Assembly (NCBI GenBank): GCA_030533445.1
Contig: CM060080.1
Span: forward strand, 25,098,052-25,162,051
From: Cyprinodon diabolis
Taxonomy: Eukaryota; Chordata; Actinopteri; Cyprinodontiformes; Cyprinodontidae
Direction: 5' to 3'
DNA length: 64,000 bases
Part shown: positions 10,501 to 18,811 of the stretch, one piece after another
Numbering within the stretch: position 1 is the stretch's first letter
Layout: each line of letters starts with the position of its first letter
Made by a program: the position numbers and the translations under genes
Notes under the pieces: model-generated
Told to the model about the DNA's origin: nothing
What the model saw: the letters and a program-made list of their open reading frames with translations, nothing else
Databases searched by the model: none

Positions 10501-13500
10501 GGGGGGCCTTGAGGATCGAGTTTGGGGATGCTGCTCTACATGATCAGTGTTCCATTTTACACTAACATTACAGTCTTCTTAGTTTTTTCTTTTTTTTCCC
10601 AGTGGTTTACAATTAATCCCCGGTCAGTTGTTTAATGGTAAACATTTTCTTTGCATTACTGGTAGCTAAAGGTGCATTGTCAATTTATAAAAAAGACCAT
10701 TTTATCATATTAAAAGGTTATATACACCAAGCATTTGCTCTAATATTATTTTGATTCCCAGCACCATGATGTGGTGCCATGTAGTACCGCAGAACTATCA
10801 GAAAACCAGATATCAACTTCTAAATAGAGCCTGCCGGTCTTAAACTACCTGGTGTTAAAGCTACAGTTCACTTGGTCGACGACCAACCGATATTAATCAA
10901 ATAAACCAATTTAGGTTCTAGTCAATTCTCCTCAGAGCTTCCTATTAGAAAACCAAGGAAAAAGAATAGTGCTATTCCTAACAAACGTAAACAAGGACAC
11001 ATTAACTGAAGAACCACATAATGAACATATTTATGTATATCATTTGCACTTAGATTGTAAAGACTAAGAATAGCATTGTTGTCACTAATATCAGTGATAC
11101 TACGGACTCCACTCTGCATCCGAACACTTCGGTGGCTTTAGCTTCCACTTCTGTGAACAAAAACAATCATATTGTATTCTGAATGCGTTCAAGTCTCATC
11201 CCTCTTGGAATCAAATATTTTTTGCATTATTTTCACATTGGATCTTGGACCTTAATTCATTGTTTCCAAACGTTACTAGGAGTTTCTATTTGGCTGAGCC
11301 ACCTGTTTACCTTCTATCCTCGTGTGCAGAGTCATACCTCCGCTTTTATTGTAAATATACATGAAGGCCTTTATTTACTAATAAATCAAGCAAAACCAAA
11401 CTGAAAAACTGAAGAATAACAAAAAAATATTTCAGCAGGATGTGGTAATCTTTCAGAAAAACTTTGCATGCAACCAGAGTGAGTTGCTGCCCTATAAATG
11501 TCGATGTCAACATTACTAACATGAACCTTTAACAACATCCAAGTGGGCAAATTTATTAACGGTATGTGAAGTATTAAAATATGATATTCATGGAAAACAG
11601 AAGACATAATGTCCATTAAAATTGCCATATTGCAGTAATATTGTTTTTAAATTGATATTTAATATATTTTTCATCTCTATGTGTGAAGATCTACTTATTT
11701 TGTTTCTTTTCATTCTTTTAAAGTGGCAAAAAGAAATGGGCTTCTCATTTGCTTCATAAAGTGCTGGAAGGAAAAGTGAAATTTAATGTGAGGTGTGGGT
11801 CTTCTTGCTTCTGTGGAAGAATAACTTAAACTGCTGAGTCTCTTGTGGTGGACATTCTATATGTAGACCGCTGGGCGGGGCCTGTTGATCTTGTAGTGGC
11901 CTGATCCTTTAAGAAACAGAAAGCAAAGATCACTCTTCAAAAACTTTGGACATTGTGCTTCAACTTGTGCAGGAATTTGTTTACATGGTGGTTGCCAAAA
12001 GTTGGGGAAAAAAACAATTCCAGAAAATAGGGCAGCAACTCTGGGCACTTTTACTAAACAATCAATCAATCTAGCTATATATTAATTGAATAATATAAAA
12101 GAGATACTCTTAGACAAATGTCCCATAACAGAATGTTTGAGCCTAAAATGAACACACAAGATATATATATTTTTTCTTTAAATACAATACTTTACTGTTA
12201 TTTTGGTTGTTCTTTAGCAAATGGCTTTTTGTAGAGTTTATACCTTCCACTTAATAGCTATTAAATGTAAGGCCAAAACATTAATTGTGAATAATCGACT
12301 ATTGAAATAATCATCAACTAATTTAGTAATCGAACCAAGGTTAGCCTTTAGCTGACAAAGCAACCCACCTAGAGCAGTAACTATACCAAGATTGTAAAAA
12401 AGAATATATAAATATTTTGCATTTAAGATAAAATAAAAAATTGTCTGTCTAAATATACTCTATCCAGAACTCCTCAATGGGAAAAGTTTGTTTCACCTGG
12501 CTTATTTTTGTAAAAAGTCTATTTTAAAGGAAGCTTTTGCTATATGATTATTAATGTAGAAAAAAGTAGTCAACAGATGAATAGATTTGCAAAATAATCG
12601 TTATTTGCAGCCCTAATTCAGTTACTGAATTAGTTGAGGATTACTTTGAGAATTATTTGTATTTTTCATACCTGTCCTCTCCTGAAAGAAAGCTTGTATC
12701 CGGGATGTTTTTCCTTTTGGCCATGATAAATGACCATAGGTGAGGGTAGGAACGTAGACTGACCGGTAAATCCTGAGCTTTGCATTGTTGCTCAGCTCTT
12801 TCTTTACAGACCAATGCAGCGTCTTCATTAAAGCAGCAGCTCCTCCTCCTCATTAATGGTCTTAGCCTTAAAAAAAAAAGCTTTGGCAAACAGGGCAGCA
12901 AACCCTCTAACTAAATATAAACATAACCAATGTGTTTTTAAGAAATGCATTTGTAAATAGTTTGCTTTTTTTTCACAGGCAGACAAACGAGCACATCACA
13001 ATGCGCTGGAGCGCAAACGGAGGGACCACATCAAAGACAGCTTTCACAGTTTAAGAGACTCTGTGCCTTCATTACATGGAGAGAAGGTGAGGTGGATTCA
13101 GTTTAGATTTTAAATGTGAACAAAGCAAAAGATGTTTTTTTTTTCAACTGTTATTGTTTTATTTAGTGTCATACCCTAAACAACCTTTAGGGTTCAATTA
13201 GATTTTTTCTCTCTCTTTACTCATTCATAAGATGAGGAACATTAACTGTGACATTTAGTCACCCAGGCATTGGTCAGATTTGCAGACATTTTCTTTGCTC
13301 TCCATACTGTAGCTGTTTCTCTATGGTCCCATAGAGGAGGGGCGTCTAATGGCTGCTGCCATCTTTTTATTTAATCACAGGATCCCTTTGAATTGCTATG
13401 CCGGATTTGCTGATTTGTTCATTTATATGGGAAAGCTTCATTAGTCACCTAATTAGTTATTTGAGCCCATCTGTGTGTAATTCAGTGTCAGTAGGGATCC

Positions 13501-15082
13501 GGCTGTTCTTTGAAGCCCTCAGGGGTTTTTCAGAGAAGACAAACAGCTACTAGAAGACCAAGCAACACAGGAGGCAGGTCAGGGATCAATAAAATGTGAG
13601 TTGATTTAAAACAATATCCATGCCAGAGACATATTATGAGGCTGTTTCCCCTTTGAATAAGGATGGAAGCTGTTCAGAGTCGTTGAAAAGAAAATGAAAA
13701 AAATAAATATAGGGTAATCCTGGATGAAAATCTATTAAAAGCTAAAAAGGCACTTGGAAATCCGGTCAGCCAAATCAGAAGATGGTTGTGCTCCCTCCGT
13801 CCTTAAGTTGCCTTTTTTTAGAAGTCAAGTGAAGAGGAAATGGAGACTGAATCCCAACAAGGCACCAGGTCCCGAGGGTGTCTGCCCCAGAGTCCTGAAG
13901 GCCTGTGCAGAGCAGCGATGTGGGATTCTGCCCAATCTCCTTAACCTTAGCCTGACTCAGGAGATGGTTCCCATGATGTGGAAGAGCTCCTGCCTTGTTC
14001 TGCTACCAAAGAAAACACAGCTAGCAATGAATATAGACCTGTTACTCTGACATCTAACATCCAAGAGAGACTTCTGTTGGTTCACCTCAGCAAACAAACA
14101 GCTATCAGGACTCCCTGCACTTTGCTTATCGCTGTGGAGTTAAAGATGCCATCATTCACCTGCTTCATTGAAGATTTCAGAAGAAACTGGGACAAATGGA
14201 GGTGGAAATAGCTCATTGTTTACCTGGAAAAAAATGAAGACACATCTTTAAAGTCTTCTACAAGAAGGGACAGAGCAGACAGTACTTCCTAAGGAAGCCT
14301 AGATCTTTGCTGTAGTAACAGCATTAGAGCAAATGATTTGAAACAGCTCAACAGGTTGATAAAGAAGCTCTGCCCTATTCTGGGAACTCCTCTAGAATCT
14401 CTGGAGATTATTTTATAATGAAGGATTTTTTATTAAACTATTGGACATTATGGAGAACTGTGAGCATCCTCTTCAGAGGACAGTTAAGCACTATTAGTGT
14501 GTTCAGTCAAAGACTTCTTCTGCCCCACTGCAAGATGGTCAGCTGCGAATATCATTTATCAACATGAAGAGTAACAACATTTAACTAACCTTTGGCATCA
14601 GTGAAGTTTTTCTGTAACTGAAATAAAATGCCACATTAAACCTGTCTGTATTGCTTAGAACGTCCTTATAGCTCTAACGTTTTGTTTACCCGTTACAGGC
14701 CTCTCGGGCCCAGATTCTGGACAAAGCCACAGAATACATCCAGTTGATGAGGAGAAAAAATCACACCCACCAACAAGACATTGATGATTTAAAGAAGCAG
14801 AACGCACTGCTGGAGCAACAAGGTATGTTGAGGAGTCCTACAACAGACAATAGCCCGTTGTGCTCTATACCTAAGCTTTTTTCTAATCACTGTGTAGTCC
14901 GCGCTCTGGAGAAGGCCAAAGGAAACTCTCAGCTCCAAACAAACTACTCCTCCGACAGCAGCTTATACACGAACCGCAAAGGGAGCACAGTGTCGGCCTT
15001 TGACGGGGGGTCTGACTCCACCTCCGAATCGGAGCCGGACGAACCGCTCAACAGGAAGAAGCTGCGTGTGGAGACCAGTTAG
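7600..15082 (+). CDS. max: MAX, bHLH-leucine zipper dimer partner of MYC/MAD
   Basis: MAX dimerises with MYC, MXD and MGA proteins in the nucleus and binds CACGTG E-boxes. Coding exons: 7600-7635 ([12 protein letters not shown]), 12979-13086 ([20 protein letters not shown]..., basic region and helix 1), 14699-14822 (loop, helix 2 and most of the zipper, from [13 protein letters not shown] to NALLEQQ) and 14898-15082 (VRALEKA to the C-terminus, ending RKKLRVETS). All junctions are GT-AG and keep frame, giving about 150 residues, the size of the short vertebrate form. The DNA-contacting H, E and R of HNALERKRR are present. The acidic C-terminus ([16 protein letters not shown]) and the basic KKLR tail are conserved. 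I did not find the small alternative exon used in the longer vertebrate isoform. The last intron (14823-14897) is only 75 nt and is open in frame (see findings). Confidence 0.95.
8855..9046. mobile_element. hAT-type MITE (degenerate)
   Basis: Terminal inverted repeats of about 25 bp: AGTTCCTGAGGGCCGGTATC.. at the left and its complement (..GATACCGGCCCCCAGGAACT) near 9035. The interior has no coding sequence. This 'gagggccgg..cctgca' end type is common in fish. The exact ends and the flanking duplication are unclear because the right terminus runs into a second copy of the GAGGGCCGG block. Confidence 0.6.
9980..10126. repeat. 50-bp inverted repeat with a 47-nt spacer
   Basis: Arms 9980-10029 and 10077-10126 are complementary over 50 bp with two differences. 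The arms include AATCCACTGGACTTGG and GGTTTGAAGA. Probably a small fold-back element or a transposon remnant; no coding content. Confidence 0.8.
10332..10533. mobile_element. hAT-type MITE with a perfect 8-bp target duplication
   Basis: The element begins CAGGCAACCCCAAACTCGG and ends with the near-complement CGAGTTTGGGGATGCTG. It is flanked on both sides by CTCTACAT (10324-10331 and 10534-10541), the 8-bp duplication expected of hAT transposition. The long inverted arms continue through CCTGCAGGTTTTAGAGGTTTC. 202 bp, no coding capacity. Confidence 0.88.
12286..12614 (-). mobile_element. hAT-type MITE remnant, 'gctgcaactaa' family
   Basis: The right end reads ATAATCGTTATTTGCAGCCCTAA, the complement of the AGGGCTGCAAC start seen at 28627. 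The left part carries the matching AATCGACTATTGAAATAATCATC string. Ends are degenerate and no target duplication is evident. Confidence 0.6.
12622..12901 (-). mobile_element. Non-LTR retrotransposon reverse-transcriptase fragment, minus strand
   Basis: Two overlapping minus-strand frames together read like the RT C-terminal side of fish LINEs: [36 protein letters not shown] and SRIQA. The frame is broken between them, so this is a dead 5'-truncated piece. RTE/Rex-like is my guess at the clade. Confidence 0.7.
13440..13625 (+). mobile_element. Degenerate Tc1-like fragment (5' part)
   Basis: The series 'gtcacctaattagtta...gtgtgtaattcagtgt...ggctgttctttgaagccctcaggggttt...accaagcaacacaggaggcaggtcagggat' matches the 5' leader of the common fish Tc1 family with CAGTGCCTTGCAAAAGT ends (from memory of that family). 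Neither the terminus nor an intact transposase remains. Confidence 0.6.
13740..14540 (+). mobile_element. Decayed non-LTR retrotransposon (RT domain to C-terminus)
   Basis: In changing plus-strand frames I read [22 protein letters not shown] and [23 protein letters not shown] (an RT fingers motif), then [16 protein letters not shown] at about 14030-14075 in a shifted frame. C-terminal traces such as [20 protein letters not shown] and [12 protein letters not shown] follow at 14350-14480. Frameshifts, stops and internal deletions make it a dead copy. It lies in sense orientation in max intron 2. Confidence 0.8.
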
Positions 15083-16105
15083 ACTCCTGCCAGTCGAGAC
15101 AGACTCTGTATCCACCAGCTCTTCTTACCTGCCCGCCTTCTTACACCAGTCAAGGAAAAGGTGGAAACTGTCTTAGAGGTGCTGTTGCTGTGTGTCCAAA
15201 ACGCTTCTACCTTGCTGTATCCTTAAGGAAAGCTTTCCCTCTCTTGTTTTTGTGGTCCCTGAAACGACTTTTAATATCCCAGAAGTTTGGCAGCTCCGCA
15301 GTTTTGAAGGACATGTTGCTTTTGAGACCTCATGATCAAACATAGAAATGGCACAGCATGAATCTTCTGTAAAGCTGCAAAATAAACTTTTTTCTTTTGG
15401 TCGTTTGTGACGACCTGTATAATAATTTAAAGCTGTAAGACGACCAGCTTTGATGGAATTGTGATCAGAGATAGTTTAACTTTTTAATAGTCATATTTTT
15501 CCAGAAGAGAGTGAATTTGTCAGTAAAAGGTTCCAACTTTCAAGAAGCAACCCTCTTAACTCAGTTTAGGCGGCTGAAATTACTTCTTTGAAAACTTTGT
15601 TATAGTGAATCCCTCTTTTAATGCACTAAAATGTATTTCATATCCTTATATTGTTTATTGATATGTTTGGTCTCTGTAATGATTGGATTTGGGGTAGACC
15701 ATTTACCAGTTTTAGAGCATTCAACTATTTATTTCCCTCTTTTTTTTATCTTGGTAAAAATATATAGATATATATGTGGTTTAAAAATGATCCCTTAATC
15801 AATAGTGAATGTTACACAACGCAGTTGAAGGGCAGTACCTTTATTTTTGTTAATGGAAATCTGTTTCGGTGTGTTGTATGCAACACTGTATACTCCTTAA
15901 TGGTGTCAGTTCTGCACAGAAAAGCCTTCCCTTAAAATATTTGCCTGTGCTGGGAATGTTGATCTTTTAAAAGTCAGAAAACATTGTGTGTATGTAATCA
16001 ATATTTGTTCCATTCCATGGAAATTACAGGTATGTTGTACATACTGCCAATGGGTGTCTTGCAAGTTAAGGCATACCTTTATTACGAGACTATAAATAAA
16101 ACTAT
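15083..16105 (+). other. max 3' UTR
   Basis: Begins after the TAG at 15080-15082. Two AATAAA signals are seen, at 15381-15386 (about 300 nt after the stop) and at 16095-16100 (about 1 kb), which would allow a short and a long 3' UTR. No ORF of note. Confidence 0.6.
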
Positions 16106-16977
16106 TTTATCCTTTTGGGATGTACTTGTGACTCAGTGTTTGGTTATTAAAATTTCACATCGGTCCACCATGTTTTGACATTAACTGTATGGAATAATTA
16201 ATTGTATTTTTGATTTGGAGAAACAAATATACTCAGAGTAAAAATAGGGATGGGCAATTTAGAATTTCACAAATATAGTTTTTATAAAGCAAGTTTTATT
16301 TTTGATTTATGCTCATTTTACTTTATGACATCACAAGTAGGCAAACAAGCATGCTTCCCCAGATAGTAAACATATTAAAGGAGTGACTTTTAATTAATTT
16401 TTCTACATGTTGAAACATTCAGGCTACATTTGACTTGCTAGAGGTTCCCCCTGCATGTTTGAGCTGGTGAATAGATTCAGAAATGATCAAATTTTTCCCT
16501 AACTGTTTGGTTTCTGTTCATGTTCAATCATAGAAGGAGCAAATTAATCTAATTTTCTGACTTAACTGTTTAAATTATTTGTCTGTATGGTGGCAGTCCA
16601 TGCAGTCTGGACTATTTTAGCTTACATGAACATCTGATTTTGATTGATTGGCAAAGACATTTTACCTTGGTTGTTATTAACTTGAATAATTGCAGCTCTG
16701 GATGCTAATTCGAAGGATTAGAAGTAGCTTCTAAGTTAGTACGCCTCACAGACACAACTTTCATCAGCATGGTGCAGGTTTTAAAATGTATTCTGTTAAA
16801 AAATCACTTGTTATCAAATAAATGAATATAGAATAGATGCCCTTTATAATTTTTTATTTGATAAATTCATATGCATTAATATTTTCAAACGTTTTAATTT
16901 CAGAGTATATACTATACTTTTATGAATTTGGAACTTTAACATCCAAGTCCCTTTGCATTTAACCAATTTTCTTGGTT
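16106..16977. other. Intergenic, max to Tc1-like element
   Basis: AT-rich sequence without a recognisable gene or repeat; ends at a dinucleotide microsatellite. Confidence 0.6.
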
Positions 16978-17001
16978 TTATATATATATATATATATATG
17001 T

Positions 17002-17038
<37 letters not shown>

Positions 17039-17040
17039 TG
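16978..17040. repeat. (TA)n(TG)n microsatellite
   Basis: About ten TA units followed by about twenty-five TG units with a few interruptions. The Tc1-like element sits at a TA two bases past its right end. Confidence 0.95.
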
Positions 17041-17044
17041 TATA

Positions 17045-18656
17045 CAGGTGCTGGTCATAAAATTAGAATATCATGAAAAAGTAGATTGATTTCAGTAATT
17101 CCATTTAAAAAGTGAAACTTGTATATTATATTCATACATTACATACAAACTCATATATTTCAGATGTTTATTTTGTTTAATTTTGATGATTACAAATGAC
17201 AACAAATGAAAATCTCAAATTCATCATATCAGAAAATTAGAATATTACTGAAGACCAATAAAAACAAAGGATTTATAGAAATGTTGGCCAACTGAAAAGT
17301 ATGAACATGAAAAGTATGAGCATGTACAGCACTCAGTATTTAGTTGGGCCTCCTTTGGCCTGTATTACTGCAGCAATGCGGCGTGGCATGGAGTCGATCA
17401 GTCTGTGGCACTGCTCAGGTGTTATGATAGCCCAGGTTGCTCTAATAGTGGCTTTTAGCTCTTCTGAATTGTTGGGTCTGGTGTATTGCATCTTCTTCTT
17501 CACAATACCCCATAGATTTTCTATGGGGTTAAGGTCAGGAGAGTTTGCTGGCCAATTAAGAACAGGGATACCATGGTCCTTCAACCAGGTACTGGTAGCT
17601 TTGGCACTGTGTGCAGGTGCCAAGTCCTGTTGGAAAATGAAATCTGCATCTCCAAAAAGTTGGTCAGCTGCAGGAAGCATGAAGTGCTCTAAAACTTCCT
17701 GGTATGTGGCTGCGTTGACCCTGGACCTCAGAAAACACAATGGACCAACACCAGCAGATGACATGGCACCCCAAACCATCACTGACTGTGGAAACTTTAC
17801 ACTGGACTTCAAGCAACGTGGATGAAGTGCCTCTCTTCTTTTCCTCCAGACTCTGGGACCTTGATTTCCAAAGGAAATGCAAAATTTACTTTCATCAGAG
17901 AACATGACTTTGGACCACTCACCAGCAGTCCAGTCCTGTTTCTCTTTAGCCCAGGCAAGACGCTTCTGACGCTGTCTGTGGTTCAAGAGTGGCTTGACAC
18001 AAGGAATGCGACAGCAGAAACCCATGTCTTTCATACGTCTGTGTGTGGTGGTTCTTGAAGCACTCACTCCAGCTGCAGTCCACTCTTTGTGAATCTCCCC
18101 CACATTTTTGAATGGGTTTTGTTTCACAATCCTCTCCAGGGTGCGGTTATCTCTCTTGCTTGTACACTTTTTTCGACCACATCTTTTCCTTCCCTTCGCC
18201 TCTCTATTAATGTGCTTGGACACTGAGCTCTGTGAACAGCCAGCCTCTTTAGCGATGACCTTTTGTGTCTTGCCCTCCTTGTGCAAGGTGTCGATGGTCG
18301 TCTTTTGGACAACTGTCAAGTCAGCAGTCTTCCCCATGATTGTGTAGCCTATAGAACTAGACTGAAAGACCATTTAAAGGCTTTTGCAGGTGGTTTGAGT
18401 TAATTAGCTGATTAGAGTGTGGCACCAGGGGCCATCAATTTTGAACCTTTTCACAATATTCTAATTTTCTGATATGATGAATTTGAGATTTTCATTTGTT
18501 GTCATTTGTAATCATCAAAATTAAACAAAATAAACATCTGAAATATATGAGTTTGTATGTAATGTATGAATATAATATACAAGTTTCACTTTTTAAATGG
18601 AATTACTGAAATCAATCTACTTTTTCATGATATTCTAATTTTATGACCAGCACCTG
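17045..18656 (-). mobile_element. Complete Tc1-like DNA transposon, 1612 bp
   Basis: Flanked by TA on both sides (17043-17044, 18657-18658), the Tc1/mariner target. Inverted repeats of 202 bp (17045-17246 and 18455-18656) start CAGGTGCTGGTCATAAAATT; comparing them by eye I find no mismatch. Each arm carries an outer AAAATTAGAATATCATG and an inner AAAATTAGAATATT block, the IR/DR layout with two binding sites per arm. The arms surround one intact transposase gene on the minus strand. Identical arms plus an open frame point to a recent insertion. Confidence 0.95.
17333..18337 (-). CDS. Tc1-like transposase, apparently intact
   Basis: A DNA-cutting and -joining enzyme that moves the surrounding element. 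The open frame begins 12 codons earlier (18373), but MGKTADLTVVQK, the usual Tc1 start, is at 18337, giving 334 residues, the normal family length. Order: a paired-type HTH near residues 10-55 (KTQKVIAKEAGCSQSSVSKH), a GRKRCGRKK basic stretch (AT-hook/linker and likely NLS), a second HTH with PFKNVGEIHKEW, then the DDE domain: FSDES (first D), QQDLAPAH (second D) and NPIENLW (E). Spacing is about 90 residues and then exactly 34, the DD34E pattern. It ends AKGGPTKY, as in other Tc1 transposases. No stop or frameshift interrupts it. Strand is opposite to rab15. Confidence 0.95.
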   Translation of the reverse strand: MGKTADLTVVQKTTIDTLHKEGKTQKVIAKEAGCSQSSVSKHINREAKGRKRCGRKKCTSKRDNRTLERIVKQNPFKNVGEIHKEWTAAGVSASRTTTHRRMKDMGFCCRIPCVKPLLNHRQRQKRLAWAKEKQDWTAGEWSKVMFSDESKFCISFGNQGPRVWRKRREALHPRCLKSSVKFPQSVMVWGAMSSAGVGPLCFLRSRVNAATYQEVLEHFMLPAADQLFGDADFIFQQDLAPAHSAKATSTWLKDHGIPVLNWPANSPDLNPIENLWGIVKKKMQYTRPNNSEELKATIRATWAIITPEQCHRLIDSMPRRIAAVIQAKGGPTKY

Positions 18657-18811
18657 TATGTTTGTTTGAAAACAAACTCAAGGAAACGAGATCACCTCCC
18701 TGCTGCGCTGACGAAGACTTTGCATCAGTGGAAGCGGGATTTCCGGCGTGCCCTGAAGGCAGCATCTGATCCCGAAGCCTTGTTCTCCGTCATGTTCTAG
18801 TTTTTTTAGTC
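18657..18811 (+). promoter_or_regulatory. rab15 proximal 5' flank / 5' UTR
   Basis: Only about 155 bp separate the Tc1-like element from the rab15 ATG. The stretch is GC-richer than its surroundings (ctgcgctgacgaag, ggatttccggcgtg) and reads like a 5' UTR. No TATA box or clear initiator is seen; the original core promoter may lie partly on the other side of the transposon. Confidence 0.5.

Larger units (their letters stand above)
7636..12978 (+). other. max intron 1
   Basis: About 5.3 kb, donor gtacgt and acceptor tttcacag. It holds several non-autonomous elements (8855-9046, 9980-10126, 10332-10533, 12286-12614) and a minus-strand LINE fragment (12622-12901). Around 9660-9710 a short frame reading [15 protein letters not shown] looks like the start of a transposon MYB-like protein, but it breaks off at once. 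The remainder is AT-rich sequence without recognisable content. Confidence 0.7.
13087..14698 (+). other. max intron 2
   Basis: Between the helix-1 and helix-2 exons, donor gtgagg and acceptor cgttacag. It contains a Tc1-like fragment and a plus-strand LINE fragment, listed separately; little else is recognisable. Confidence 0.7.

Noticed and set aside
17301..18347. Several plus-strand ORFs across the Tc1-like element
   Set aside because: Shadows of the minus-strand transposase, which has full family motifs.
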